A stretch of DNA of 64,000 bases, taken from positions 1 to 64,000 of the forward strand of contig JALCNR010000014.1 of the NCBI GenBank assembly GCA_022649165.1. The letters are read 5' to 3'. The notes under the pieces were generated by a model. The model did no database searches and was not told where the DNA came from. It saw only the letters and a program-made list of their open reading frames with translations. Shown here piece by piece: positions 44,259-52,647 of the stretch (position 1 is its first letter; each line of letters starts with the position of its first letter). A program made the position numbers and the translations under genes. Source of the DNA: Actinomyces sp. GTDB taxonomy: Bacteria; Actinomycetota; Actinomycetes; Actinomycetales; Actinomycetaceae.

Positions 44259-45278
44259 ATGATCGAGGTCACCGCGATGACCAAGCGCTACGGCGCGAAG
44301 ACCGCCGTGGACGATGTCAGCTTCACCGTCCAGCCGGGGAAGGTCACCGGGTTCCTCGGCCCCAACGGCGCGGGAAAGTCCACGACGATGCGCGTCATCA
44401 TGGGCCTGGACGCCCCGACCTCGGGACGCGCCCTCATCCACGGCCGCCCCTATGCGGACCTTCCCGCCCCCCTGACCACCGTCGGCGCGCTCCTGGACGC
44501 CAAGGGCGTCCACAAAGGCCGCACGGCGCTCAACCACCTGCGCGCCCTGGCCGCCACGCACGGGATCCCGCGCTCCCGGGTCGACGAGGTCATCGGGCTG
44601 ACCGGCCTGGAGCCGGTGGCCGACAAGCGCGTCGGGGGCTTCTCGCTGGGCATGGGCCAGCGCCTCGGCATCGCGGCCGCGCTGCTGGGGGATCCCGAGA
44701 TCCTCATCCTGGACGAGCCCGTCAACGGCCTCGACCCCGAGGGGGTCGTGTGGGTCCGCAACCTGGCGCGATCCTTCGCCCGGGAGGGGCGCACCGTGTT
44801 CCTCTCCAGCCACCTCATGAGCGAGGTCGCCCAGACCGCCGACCACGTCGTGGTCATCGGCCGGGGCCGCATCATCGCAGATGCGCCCCTGGACGACATC
44901 CTCAACGGCGCCACCCGCAGGGGCGTCCGGGTTCGCAGCCCCCGGATGGGCGAGCTCGCGGGCGCCCTCGCCCATCGGGGATGGGAGGTGGCCCCCCTGC
45001 CGGACGGAGCCGCCCAGGTGATGGGCGCCACCAGCGAGGAGGTGGGCGAGGCCGCGGCTCGCGATGGATTCGTCCTGTACGAGCTCACACCCCAGGGATC
45101 GACCCTGGAGGAGGCGTACATGGAGCTCACGCACGAGGCGACGGAGTACCGCACGACGCTCCAGGGAGAGCGGCCGCCTGCGGGGCAGGGCGCGGCCGCG
45201 GCGCTTCCGTCGCACGCCGCCGACCATCGACGACCCGGTTCCCAACCGGCCGGCGCCCAGGAAGGGGACGCGCGATGA
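44259..45278 (+). CDS. ABC transporter ATP-binding protein (export, bacitracin/lantibiotic-resistance type)
   Basis: This 339-residue ATPase has Walker A GPNGAGKST (about residue 36), signature FSLGMGQRLGIAAALLG, Walker B ILILDEPVNGLDPEG and switch His in LSSHLMSEV. The C-terminal 90 residues end in an Ala/Gln-rich tail. This subfamily (BcrA/NatA-like) pairs with a single permease subunit. The ATG at 44259 has AGAGGAA upstream. It is coupled to the permease by an ATGA overlap. The substrate is unknown. Confidence 0.9.
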   Translation: MIEVTAMTKRYGAKTAVDDVSFTVQPGKVTGFLGPNGAGKSTTMRVIMGLDAPTSGRALIHGRPYADLPAPLTTVGALLDAKGVHKGRTALNHLRALAATHGIPRSRVDEVIGLTGLEPVADKRVGGFSLGMGQRLGIAAALLGDPEILILDEPVNGLDPEGVVWVRNLARSFAREGRTVFLSSHLMSEVAQTADHVVVIGRGRIIADAPLDDILNGATRRGVRVRSPRMGELAGALAHRGWEVAPLPDGAAQVMGATSEEVGEAAARDGFVLYELTPQGSTLEEAYMELTHEATEYRTTLQGERPPAGQGAAAALPSHAADHRRPGSQPAGAQEGDAR

Positions 45279-46132
45279 CCGCACCGACCGACCCGCAGCA
45301 GTCCCGGGCCTCCCGCGCCTCCCGGACCCGCCAGCGCGCCCCGCGCTACCGTCTGACGTTCCCGGGCGTGGTGCGCAGCGAGTGGATCAAGACCGTGGGC
45401 CTGCGCTCCACATGGTGGACGCTCGGCGTGGCCGTCGTGGTCATGGTGGCCTTCGCTGCACTCGTCGCCGTGTCGCTGTCGATGGCCGGCGACGACCAGG
45501 GCCTCTCCATCGGGAGCTTCCGGATGGAGGCGATCACGGTGGGGCTGAGCTTCGCGCAGCTCGCCGTGGCCGTGCTGGGCGCCCTCGTCGTCACGGGGGA
45601 GTTCTCCACCGGGTCGGTGCGCTCCACCTTCGCCGCCGTCCCGGGCCGTACCTCCGTCCTGCTGGCCAAGGCCGTCGTGCTCACGGCGCTCGTCGCGGTG
45701 ACGGGACTGATCTCCACGGCGCTGGCCTACGCGGTGGGCATCCCCTCCTTCGCGGGGACCTCCTACAGCTTCGACGCCTCGGACGCGACGACCTGGCGCA
45801 TCCTCCTGGGAGTGACCCTGTACCTGGTGACCCTGGGGCTGTTCTCCCTGGGGGTCGGCGCGATCATGCGGAACTCGACGGGAGCGATCTTCACGCTGGT
45901 CGCGATCCTCTTCGTCCTGCCGATGATCGTCTCGATCGCGGGGGCCTTCCAGGCCACCGAATGGATCGCGACGGCGGGAGACTACCTGCCCGCCGCGGCG
46001 GGCGGGCAGCTGCTGGCGGCCACCACCGCTCCCGACGCGCTCACCCCGTGGCAGGGATACGGGGTGCTCGCCGCGTGGACCGCGGCCGCCCTCGTGGCGG
46101 GCATCGTGATGACGAAGCGGCGCGACGCCTGA
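45275..46132 (+). CDS. ABC-2-type transporter permease
   Basis: This 285-residue membrane protein begins with a basic, Arg/Ser-rich cytosolic segment (about 35 residues). RSEWIKTVGLRSTWWTLG then leads into six predicted helices with the GEFSTGSVRSTFAAVPGR loop typical of BcrB/ABC-2 exporters. The start overlaps the ATPase stop by 4 bases; the two form a complete exporter. Confidence 0.9.
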   Translation: MTAPTDPQQSRASRASRTRQRAPRYRLTFPGVVRSEWIKTVGLRSTWWTLGVAVVVMVAFAALVAVSLSMAGDDQGLSIGSFRMEAITVGLSFAQLAVAVLGALVVTGEFSTGSVRSTFAAVPGRTSVLLAKAVVLTALVAVTGLISTALAYAVGIPSFAGTSYSFDASDATTWRILLGVTLYLVTLGLFSLGVGAIMRNSTGAIFTLVAILFVLPMIVSIAGAFQATEWIATAGDYLPAAAGGQLLAATTAPDALTPWQGYGVLAAWTAAALVAGIVMTKRRDA

Positions 46133-46243
46133 GCGCGGCGCGGGGCTCGCCCCGCAGGCGCCCTCGGGCGGAGGCCGGCCGCGCGAGGGTTGACAGGCGG
46201 ACGGTCTCCCCGTTGGCGCGGCGGGCGCGCTAGGCATGAAGGC

Positions 46244-47455
46244 ATGAGAACACAACGCCACATCCCCAGGTGGTCAGATTTCGAGCCGCTGCTGCGCACC
46301 CGCCCCCTGGACCTCGACGGTACCCACCGGCGCCTGTCCCGGGCCTACGACGTGGGCGATCTCCGCGCCATCGCCCGCCGGCGGACCCCTCGGTCGATCT
46401 TCGACTATGTGGATGGCGCCGCCGAGCGCGAGATCTCGATCCGTCGCGCCCGCCGGGTGCTCGGCGGCATCGAGTTCCACCCCTCGGTGCTGCACGACGT
46501 CAGCGAGGTGGACACCGCGACGACCCTGTTCGGCCATGAGGTCGGGCTGCCCTACGTCTTCTCCCCCACCGGGTTCACCCGGATGATGCATCACGAGGGC
46601 GAACTCGCGGTCGCCCGGTCCGCGCAGCGCTTCGGCGTGCCCTACACCCTGTCGACCATGGGGACCGAGTCTCCCGAGGCCGTGGCGAAGGCCACTCCCG
46701 AGGGGCACAACTGGTTCGGCTTCTACGTCTGGAAGGACCGCGCGGCCAGTGAGGAGATCCTCCAGCGCGTGAGCGCGGCCGGGTATGAGGTCCTTGTCAT
46801 CACCGTCGACGTGCCGGTGGCGGGAGCGCGTCTGCGGGACAACCGAAACGGGTTCTCCATCCCGCCGTCGCTGTCGCTGAGGACCTTCGCCGACGGGGCG
46901 ATGCACCCGAATTGGTGGGTGAACTTCCTGACCACCGAGCCCCTGAGATTCGCGACCTTCAGCTCGTGGGACTCCACGATCGAGGAGCTCGCCAACCACA
47001 TGTTCGACAACACCGTCGGCATCGACGACCTGCGCACCGTCCGCGAGATGTGGAAGGGACCCCTCGTGGTCAAGGGCATCCAGACCCTCGACGACGCGCG
47101 GCGCGTGGCCGACGCCGGGGCCGACGGCATCGTCCTGTCCAACCACGGCGGACGCCAGCTGGATCGCGCGGTCGTGCCGATCCAGCTGCTGCCCCGGGTC
47201 GTGGAGGCGCTGCCGGGCCTGTCCGTGTTCGTCGACACGGGATTCTCCTCCGGCGCGGACATCGTCGCCGCACTGGCGCTGGGGGCGAAATCGGTGTTCC
47301 TGGGACGGGCGTACCTCTACGGGCTGATGGCTGGCGGGGAGCGCGGCGTCGACCGTCTCAATGAGATCCTCTCCTCCGAGATCGCGCGGACGCTGCGCCT
47401 GCTGGGCGTGCACTCCGTGCGGGACCTCACCCCGGAGATGGTCAGCCTGCCGTGA
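46244..47455 (+). CDS. lldD: FMN-dependent alpha-hydroxy-acid oxidase/dehydrogenase (lactate-type)
   Basis: This 403-residue TIM-barrel flavoenzyme oxidises L-lactate or a related 2-hydroxy acid. Motifs are RRRTPRSIFDYVDGAAEREI, SPTGFTRMMHHEGE, the catalytic His301 in LSNHGGRQLD, and DTGFSSGADIVAALALGA for FMN phosphate. It could be quinone-linked or oxygen-reducing; the sequence does not decide. The ATG at 46244 is preceded by GAAGG and, 7 bases away, a TAGGCA box. Its last 14 bases overlap the convergent DJ-1/PfpI gene. Confidence 0.88.
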   Translation: MRTQRHIPRWSDFEPLLRTRPLDLDGTHRRLSRAYDVGDLRAIARRRTPRSIFDYVDGAAEREISIRRARRVLGGIEFHPSVLHDVSEVDTATTLFGHEVGLPYVFSPTGFTRMMHHEGELAVARSAQRFGVPYTLSTMGTESPEAVAKATPEGHNWFGFYVWKDRAASEEILQRVSAAGYEVLVITVDVPVAGARLRDNRNGFSIPPSLSLRTFADGAMHPNWWVNFLTTEPLRFATFSSWDSTIEELANHMFDNTVGIDDLRTVREMWKGPLVVKGIQTLDDARRVADAGADGIVLSNHGGRQLDRAVVPIQLLPRVVEALPGLSVFVDTGFSSGADIVAALALGAKSVFLGRAYLYGLMAGGERGVDRLNEILSSEIARTLRLLGVHSVRDLTPEMVSLP

Positions 47456-47996
47456 CGGCGCCCGCCAGGGCGTGGACCAGGGCGGAGTCGAAGGCCGGAA
47501 GGTCGCGTGGGGAACGGCTGGTGATCAGGGAGCCGTCGACGACGACCTCCTGGTCCACCCAGCGGGCCCCGGCGTTCGTCAGGTCGGTGGCGATGCGGCG
47601 CGTGGACGTCAGCGTGCGCCCGGGCACGATGCCGGCCTCGATGAGCAGCCACGGACCGTGGCAGATGGCGGCGATGGTCTTGCCGGCGGCCGCGAAGGCC
47701 TGCGTGAAGGCGATGGCCCGTGGATTCGTGCGCAGCTTGTCGGCGTTGAGCGTCCCCCCGGGCAGGACCAGGGCGATGTAATCCTCCGGGTCGGCCTGGT
47801 CCAGGGTGACGTCGACGGGGAAGTCGTCGCCGCGGTCCCAGTCCCCGATGAGAGCCGTGATGGTCCCCGGCTCCTCTGAGACCAGGACGGGCGTGAAGCC
47901 GGCGTCGCGGACGGCGGCCCAGGGCTCGGTGAGCTCCGGCTGCTCGACGCCCCGCTTGAGCAGGAACGCCACCTTCGCTGGGGTCGTGTCGGTCAT
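47442..47996 (-). CDS. DJ-1/PfpI-family protein
   Basis: This 184-residue class I glutamine-amidotransferase-like protein belongs to the PfpI/YhbO group, linked to stress protection (reported deglycase or chaperone activities). The nucleophile elbow Cys112 in AAICHGPWLLIE and the conserved Glu18 in KRGVEQPELTEP are present. The ATG follows AGGAGGTCCTCACC. It is convergent with and overlapping the alpha-hydroxy-acid oxidase gene. Confidence 0.9.
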   Translation of the reverse strand: MTDTTPAKVAFLLKRGVEQPELTEPWAAVRDAGFTPVLVSEEPGTITALIGDWDRGDDFPVDVTLDQADPEDYIALVLPGGTLNADKLRTNPRAIAFTQAFAAAGKTIAAICHGPWLLIEAGIVPGRTLTSTRRIATDLTNAGARWVDQEVVVDGSLITSRSPRDLPAFDSALVHALAGAVTAG

Positions 47997-48100
47997 GGTG
48001 AGGACCTCCTGGGTCGGTGCGGGTGGTGCGGCCCGTTGGCGCGGGCCGACTCCAGACTACGGAGGTCCCGCCGGGATGGCAGGTCGTCGCCGGCACCCGC

Positions 48101-48955
48101 TCAGCGCAGGGGCAGCCAGTCGACGACGCGGTGGATCTGCGCCTCCCACAGCCCCCATTCGTGTGTCCCGTCGGGATACTCGGCGTGCGGATCGGCCCCG
48201 GCCGCCCGGGCGGCCTCCACGAAGCGCTGCGAATGGGCGAGCAGGGCGTCCCGGCGTCCGCAGGAGACCCACAGGGCGGGCAGGCCGGGCCCGTCGGCGC
48301 GGGCGAGCAGCGCGATGAGGTCGTTGTCGCCGCCGGGCTCGAAGCGGCCGCCGAAGACGCGGTCGCGGACATCGGGTGCGAAGGCGAGGAAAGCGGCATC
48401 CGGGTCCCCCGCGGCGGGGACGCCCTCGCCGCCGGGCGCGGGAGAGGGCGCCGCCCCCGCTCGGGCCGCGAGATCCAGGGCGCCGGACAAGCTGGCGGCC
48501 GCGGCGAAGCGCCCGGGCTCGGTGAGCGCCCACCGCATCGCGCCGTAGCCGCCCATGGACAGGCCCGCCACGAAGGTGTCCTCGCGTCGGGTCGAGACGT
48601 GGAAGAAACCGTGGACGATCTCGGGCAGCTCCTGGGAGAGGAAGGCCCAGTAGGGCGCGCCGTGGACCTCGTCCTGGTAGAAGCTGCGTCCGCCGCGCGG
48701 CATGACGACGGCGAGGCCCCGTTGCGTGGCGCAGCGCTCGATGGTGGTGTAGCGCAGCCAGACGGACTCGTCGTCGCCCAGGCCGTGGAGGAGGTACAGC
48801 ACCGGCGGGTCCCCGGCGGGGCCGCTCGGCGCGCTCGCGGGTCCGCCGGGCGAGCCCAGTCCGATCTGCGTGCGGGGGCGCTGCGGCAGGATGACCGTCA
48901 TCGCGGTCGAGACCTGCAGCGCCTCGGAGTAGAAACGGACATCGAGCACCGCCAT
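48101..48955 (-). CDS. esterase of the S-formylglutathione hydrolase/putative-esterase family
   Basis: This 284-residue cytosolic alpha/beta hydrolase has its nucleophile Ser133 in AGLSMGGYGAM, the oxyanion segment YLLHGLGDDESVW and the C-terminal catalytic His in GTHEWGLWEAQI. It resembles acetylxylan-esterase/EstA-type enzymes and FrmB. The ATG at 48955 has GATGAGGAGGAA upstream, better than the ATGs 30 bases before. No signal peptide. The substrate is unknown. Confidence 0.87.
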   Translation of the reverse strand: MAVLDVRFYSEALQVSTAMTVILPQRPRTQIGLGSPGGPASAPSGPAGDPPVLYLLHGLGDDESVWLRYTTIERCATQRGLAVVMPRGGRSFYQDEVHGAPYWAFLSQELPEIVHGFFHVSTRREDTFVAGLSMGGYGAMRWALTEPGRFAAAASLSGALDLAARAGAAPSPAPGGEGVPAAGDPDAAFLAFAPDVRDRVFGGRFEPGGDNDLIALLARADGPGLPALWVSCGRRDALLAHSQRFVEAARAAGADPHAEYPDGTHEWGLWEAQIHRVVDWLPLR

Positions 48956-49057
48956 GGGTTCCTCCTCATCGGGTGGTCCCATCATCGCAGTGTCACGGAG
49001 CGGTCACGAGGACGAGGGCGGCGCCGCGGCGGAGGCCGGCGGCTGCCGGCGGACCTC

Positions 49058-49459
49058 TCATCCGGTGGGTGCCTCGAGCCACTCGGCGGGCGTGACGATG
49101 CGGATCCCCCGATGGCCATCCAGCACACGGAGGTCTCGGTCGCCGGTGATGAGGTATGAGGCGGCGCCCAGGATCGCGGTCTCAAGGACCCTGTCGTCAT
49201 CCGGATCCCGGCAGATCCTGACGGTGAGATCACCGAGTCGGACGGGAAGCAGGACTGGCGCCATGGCCGCGAGCAGGGAGTCGAAGTCCTCGAGAAAGCC
49301 GGGGAACTTCGAAATCAGAGTTCGACGCACCTCGGTGACGATCTCCGCACTGAGTGCGATGGAGTCCCCGTCGCGGAGGGTCTGTTCAAGGACTCGCCGT
49401 GGAGAACCGCCGAATACCAAGGCGGAGATCCAGACATTGCTGTCGATGACCACACGCAC
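49058..49459 (-). CDS. PIN-domain toxin (VapC-like ribonuclease)
   Basis: This 133-residue PIN-domain protein of the putative toxin group begins RVVIDSNVWISALVFGG, with Asp6 as the first acidic residue. Glu near 39, Asp in CRDPDDDRVLETA and Asp in ITGDRDL complete the metal-binding pocket, so the nuclease looks intact. The GTG at 49459 lies 8 bases after the stop of the ribbon-helix-helix antitoxin gene. Toxins of this class cut RNA and are neutralised by the partner. Confidence 0.88.
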   Translation of the reverse strand: MRVVIDSNVWISALVFGGSPRRVLEQTLRDGDSIALSAEIVTEVRRTLISKFPGFLEDFDSLLAAMAPVLLPVRLGDLTVRICRDPDDDRVLETAILGAASYLITGDRDLRVLDGHRGIRIVTPAEWLEAPTG

Positions 49460-49467
49460 AGCAGGCC

Positions 49468-49695
49468 TCAGCTGCCGATGAGGTCGTACACCTGTTGTTC
49501 GGACGTGATACCCATCTGGTGTCCGCGGGCGTTCGCGCGATCGAGCACGGCTTGGACGTTGCGCTCGGTGCGGATCTGGTTGACGATGGCGCGGCGAATG
49601 TACTCGCTGCGCGAGGCGTAGTCTCGCGTGGCTCGAGTGTCGATCTCTGCGACCAACTCCTGGGGAAGCGAGATGTTGAGAGTCTGCGTGCTCAT
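49468..49695 (-). CDS. ribbon-helix-helix antitoxin
   Basis: This 75-residue antitoxin has an N-terminal CopG/ParD-type DNA-binding fold (TLNISLPQELVAEIDTRA, then SRSEYIRRAIVNQI) and a C-terminal tail (residues about 45-75) that would wrap the PIN toxin. It is first in the operon. A 15-bp palindrome overlaps its start codon and -10 box, so it probably represses its own operon. Confidence 0.9.
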   Translation of the reverse strand: MSTQTLNISLPQELVAEIDTRATRDYASRSEYIRRAIVNQIRTERNVQAVLDRANARGHQMGITSEQQVYDLIGS

Positions 49696-49708
49696 ACAAG
49701 GATTGTAT
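49694..49708 (-). promoter_or_regulatory. autoregulatory operator of the toxin-antitoxin operon, overlapping -10 and start
   Basis: The perfect palindrome ATACAA-TCC-TTGTAT contains the -10 box TACAAT (49702-49707) and ends on the first two bases of the ATG. The box lies 6 bases before the start codon, giving a leaderless mRNA that a bound antitoxin would block completely. Confidence 0.65.
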
Positions 49709-49744
49709 GGGTTTTGTGCCTATCAGGGAACCGGGCGGCGCACG

Positions 49745-51016
49745 CTACGACACCATCAGCGAGTCGGGCCGTGCGGAGTAGATCGAGTCGAGGACCAGGC
49801 AACCCGCGCCCACGGCGGCGACGTCGTCACCGATGCTGGTGCCGACGAGCCTGAGTTGGTGGATGTCGCCCGCCACCGACTGCGACTGCACCGACTGGCG
49901 GAGCCGCGGGAGGTAGTGGTCGGCCGCCGGAGTCCATGCCGGGCCCCCGACGACGACCAGCTCGGGGTCCATGAGATTGCAGACCTGGCTGAGGGACTCG
50001 CCGAGCCGCAGGGCCGCGTGATCCAGGATCGCCTTCGCCTCGGCCGAGCCCCGGCTGGCCAGGTCGCACAGCTCGGGGAAACGGGTGAGAGCCTCGCCGG
50101 CTGGCAGCGAGGGGCTCGGCGCCATGATCCCGCGCTCGATGGCCTGGGAGACGAGGGTGACTGGGGAGCAGATCACTCCGACGCACTCGGCCTGACCGTG
50201 GCAGCCCCGTTGGCCGCAGGTGCACACGGTCGTGCCCTGCCCCGTGATGATGTGGCCGATGTCCCCGGCGTTGCCGGAGGATCCGCGGACCACGATGTCG
50301 TTGATGACCATCCCCATCCCCAGACCGGTGCCCAGGTAGAGGAAGAGGAAGTCGGCGCTCTCGGCCGCGGCGCCGGCCCAGCGCTCCGCGACGGCGGCCG
50401 CGGTGACGTCCTTGTCGAGGATCACGGGGAGCCCGGTGGCCTCCTGGAGGTCCTGGCGGAGATGGACGCGCTTCCACCCCTTGAGGTGCGGAGGGTCCAC
50501 GACGATCCCGAGCCTCGTGTCGATCGGGCCGGGGGAGGCGATCCCGAGGCCCGTGATCCGGCTGCGTTCGATGCCGGAGGAGGAGATCAACGACTCGACC
50601 TCGGAACTGGAGACCTCGACGAGCTCCTCGTGGCTGATGTCCGAGGGGTTGCGCACACGCGACTTCGCGATGATCGTGCCGTCGAGATTGAGCAGGACGT
50701 AGGTGAGGACCGCGGGGTCGACGTGCATGCCGATGGCGAACCGGCCGGGGGCGTTGATCCTCAGCAGCGTTCGGGGCTTGCCGGGAGAGCCGGTCACTCG
50801 GCCGCCCTCGATCAGGAGTCCCTCGGACAGCAGGCGCCGGGTGATGTTGGACACCGTCTGGACGGTGAGGCCGGTCTGTTCGCTGATCTCGGTCCTGGCG
50901 ATCCCCTCCGGAGCGCGTCGGACGGCTCCGAGGACGACGCTGGCGTTGAAGTCTGCGACGTGGGGGAGATTCGACCCCCGACGCAGGGACCGGGTGCGCA
51001 CATCTGGCAGGTTCAC
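49745..51016 (-). CDS. ROK-family transcriptional regulator of mannoside locus C
   Basis: This 423-residue regulator has a winged helix at about 30-90 (ARTEISEQTGLTVQTVSNITRR-type) and a complete ROK domain: LGIASPGPID, DKDVTAAAVAERW, GTGLGMGM and the zinc motif CTCGQRGCHGQAE. The GTG at 51016 is preferred over upstream ATGs because GAGGAGGG sits 6 bases before it. It is divergent from the CUT1 transporter/GH38 operon, sharing a 185-base control region, and likely represses it. Unlike the locus A ROK, its zinc site is intact. Confidence 0.9.
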   Translation of the reverse strand: MNLPDVRTRSLRRGSNLPHVADFNASVVLGAVRRAPEGIARTEISEQTGLTVQTVSNITRRLLSEGLLIEGGRVTGSPGKPRTLLRINAPGRFAIGMHVDPAVLTYVLLNLDGTIIAKSRVRNPSDISHEELVEVSSSEVESLISSSGIERSRITGLGIASPGPIDTRLGIVVDPPHLKGWKRVHLRQDLQEATGLPVILDKDVTAAAVAERWAGAAAESADFLFLYLGTGLGMGMVINDIVVRGSSGNAGDIGHIITGQGTTVCTCGQRGCHGQAECVGVICSPVTLVSQAIERGIMAPSPSLPAGEALTRFPELCDLASRGSAEAKAILDHAALRLGESLSQVCNLMDPELVVVGGPAWTPAADHYLPRLRQSVQSQSVAGDIHQLRLVGTSIGDDVAAVGAGCLVLDSIYSARPDSLMVS

Positions 51017-51070
51017 TGACCATCCCTCCTCGGACGCTCCGAGCGCCATGCGACCCATGCTACAAGCTCG

Positions 51071-51100
51071 TTGACTCTGAGTAAATCCAGATGATATATT
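51071..51100 (+). promoter_or_regulatory. promoter of transporter operon C
   Basis: TTGACT (51071-51076), 18-base spacer and TATATT (51095-51100), within an AT-rich patch that stands out in this GC-rich DNA. A leader of roughly 95 bases would follow. The ROK operator is expected here. Confidence 0.65.
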
Positions 51101-51201
51101 AACACCTGTCGGAGAGAAGAACGGACTCTGACCTGTGTGAATGTGGAGCGTTGGTGCTCGACACGGGGATGGACATACAAGGAAGTGAGGTCTTGGGGCA
51201 C

Positions 51202-52569
51202 ATGGTGGGACAAGTGAGAAGGCGTGGGACCGTGATGGCCGCCGTGGGCGCGGCCGCCGCGCTCGTGGCTCTTGCGGGCTGTTCGAACGGCGGGCAGTCC
51301 GACGCCTCGGATGAGGAGTCGGGATCGGCGTCGGCCGATTGCGCGGCCTATGCGGACTACGGTCATTTCGACGACGCTGTGGTCAGCGTCATGGGGTCTT
51401 TCGTGGGCAACGACGCCGACCTGAATGATGAGTCGTGGGCGGCCTTCGAGAAGTGCACCGGAATCGATGTCCAGTACAACGGCGACTCGGACTTCGAGAG
51501 CCAGGTCGTCGTGCAGGTCGAGGCCGGGAATGCGCCTGACGTGGTCATCTTCCCGCAGGTCGGCCTGATGCAGCGCTTCGCCGAGTCAGGCGATCTGGTC
51601 CCCGCTCCGGATCAGACGAAGGAGAACGCGGAAGCAGGCTGGAACGCGGACATGGTCGGGTACGGGACGGTGGACGACACGTTCTATGCGGCGCCCTTCA
51701 CCACCGCCGTGAAGTCCTTCGTCTGGTACTCCCCCAGTCTCTTCGCCGAGCACGGATACACGGTTCCGGAGACCTGGGACGAGATGATCGCACTGTCGGA
51801 CCAGATGGCGGCCGACGGCATGAAACCGTGGTGCGAGGGCGCCGAGTCCGGCAGTGCCAGCGGGTGGCCGCTGACCGACTGGGTCGAGGTGCTGCTGCTG
51901 GCCAACTCCGGAGGCGAGACCTATGACAAGTGGGTGGACCACGAGATCCCGTTCAACGACTCCTCGGTGGTCGAGGCGACCGATCTCGTGGGCAAGATCC
52001 TGAAGAACAACGACTATGTCAACGGGGGGTTCGGGGACTCCTCCTCGATCGTGTCGACGTCCAACGCCGACGCGCCGCTGCCCATCACGACGGGTGAGTG
52101 CGGCATGCACCTGGCGGCGGGGACCGCGGTCTCCCTGTTCGACGACTCGGTCAACGTGGATCCCGAAGGGGACGTCTATGCGTTCCCGTTCCCCGTGGTC
52201 AACGACGAGGTCGGCAACCCGGTGACCGTCTCCGGGCAGTTCACCGCCGCGTTCTCCGACCGGCCGGAGGTCCAGGCGTTCCAGAACTACGTGTCGAGCG
52301 TCCAGTGGGCGAACGACCGGGCCCCCTTCGGCGGATACATCAGCTCGAACTCGGGCATGGACTCGTCGCTGATCCCCTCCGCGATCGACAAGAGCGGGTT
52401 CGACATCCTGAACGATCCTGACTCCGTGCTGCGGTTCGACGGCTCGGACCTCATGCCGTCCACGGTGGGCACCGGCACCTTCTGGACGGAGATGCTCAGC
52501 TGGATCCAGGGGGCCTCGACCGAGGAGACCCTCGGGAACATCGAGGCCAGCTGGCCTGCGGACAACTGA
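51202..52569 (+). CDS. CUT1 sugar ABC transporter substrate-binding lipoprotein (locus C)
   Basis: This 455-residue lipoprotein has a signal with basic n-region and the lipobox ALAGC (Cys27), a Ser/Asp-rich linker, then a two-lobed solute-binding fold (ESQVVVQVEAGNAPDVVIFPQ; VKSFVWYSPSLFAEHGY). The ATG at 51202 gives the best signal peptide; an in-frame ATG at 51169 is possible. A 12-bp perfect hairpin follows the stop, before the permeases. GH38 and GH42-like genes downstream suggest a mannose-containing glycan as ligand. Confidence 0.9.
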   Translation: MVGQVRRRGTVMAAVGAAAALVALAGCSNGGQSDASDEESGSASADCAAYADYGHFDDAVVSVMGSFVGNDADLNDESWAAFEKCTGIDVQYNGDSDFESQVVVQVEAGNAPDVVIFPQVGLMQRFAESGDLVPAPDQTKENAEAGWNADMVGYGTVDDTFYAAPFTTAVKSFVWYSPSLFAEHGYTVPETWDEMIALSDQMAADGMKPWCEGAESGSASGWPLTDWVEVLLLANSGGETYDKWVDHEIPFNDSSVVEATDLVGKILKNNDYVNGGFGDSSSIVSTSNADAPLPITTGECGMHLAAGTAVSLFDDSVNVDPEGDVYAFPFPVVNDEVGNPVTVSGQFTAAFSDRPEVQAFQNYVSSVQWANDRAPFGGYISSNSGMDSSLIPSAIDKSGFDILNDPDSVLRFDGSDLMPSTVGTGTFWTEMLSWIQGASTEETLGNIEASWPADN

Positions 52570-52585
52570 TACGAGACACGCCGGT

Positions 52586-52615
52586 GGCCGCCCCGGTTCC
52601 CGGACCGGGGCGGCC
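52586..52615 (+). other. perfect intercistronic stem-loop (locus C)
   Basis: Arms of 12 bases (GGCCGCCCCGGT/ACCGGGGCGGCC) flank a 6-base TCCCGG loop. There is no T-run after it. It occupies the same position as the stem-loop in locus B, between binding protein and first permease, and may set the ratio of the products. Confidence 0.7.
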
Positions 52616-52647
52616 TTCCGGACGACTGCTCAGAAAGAGGCGATCGG

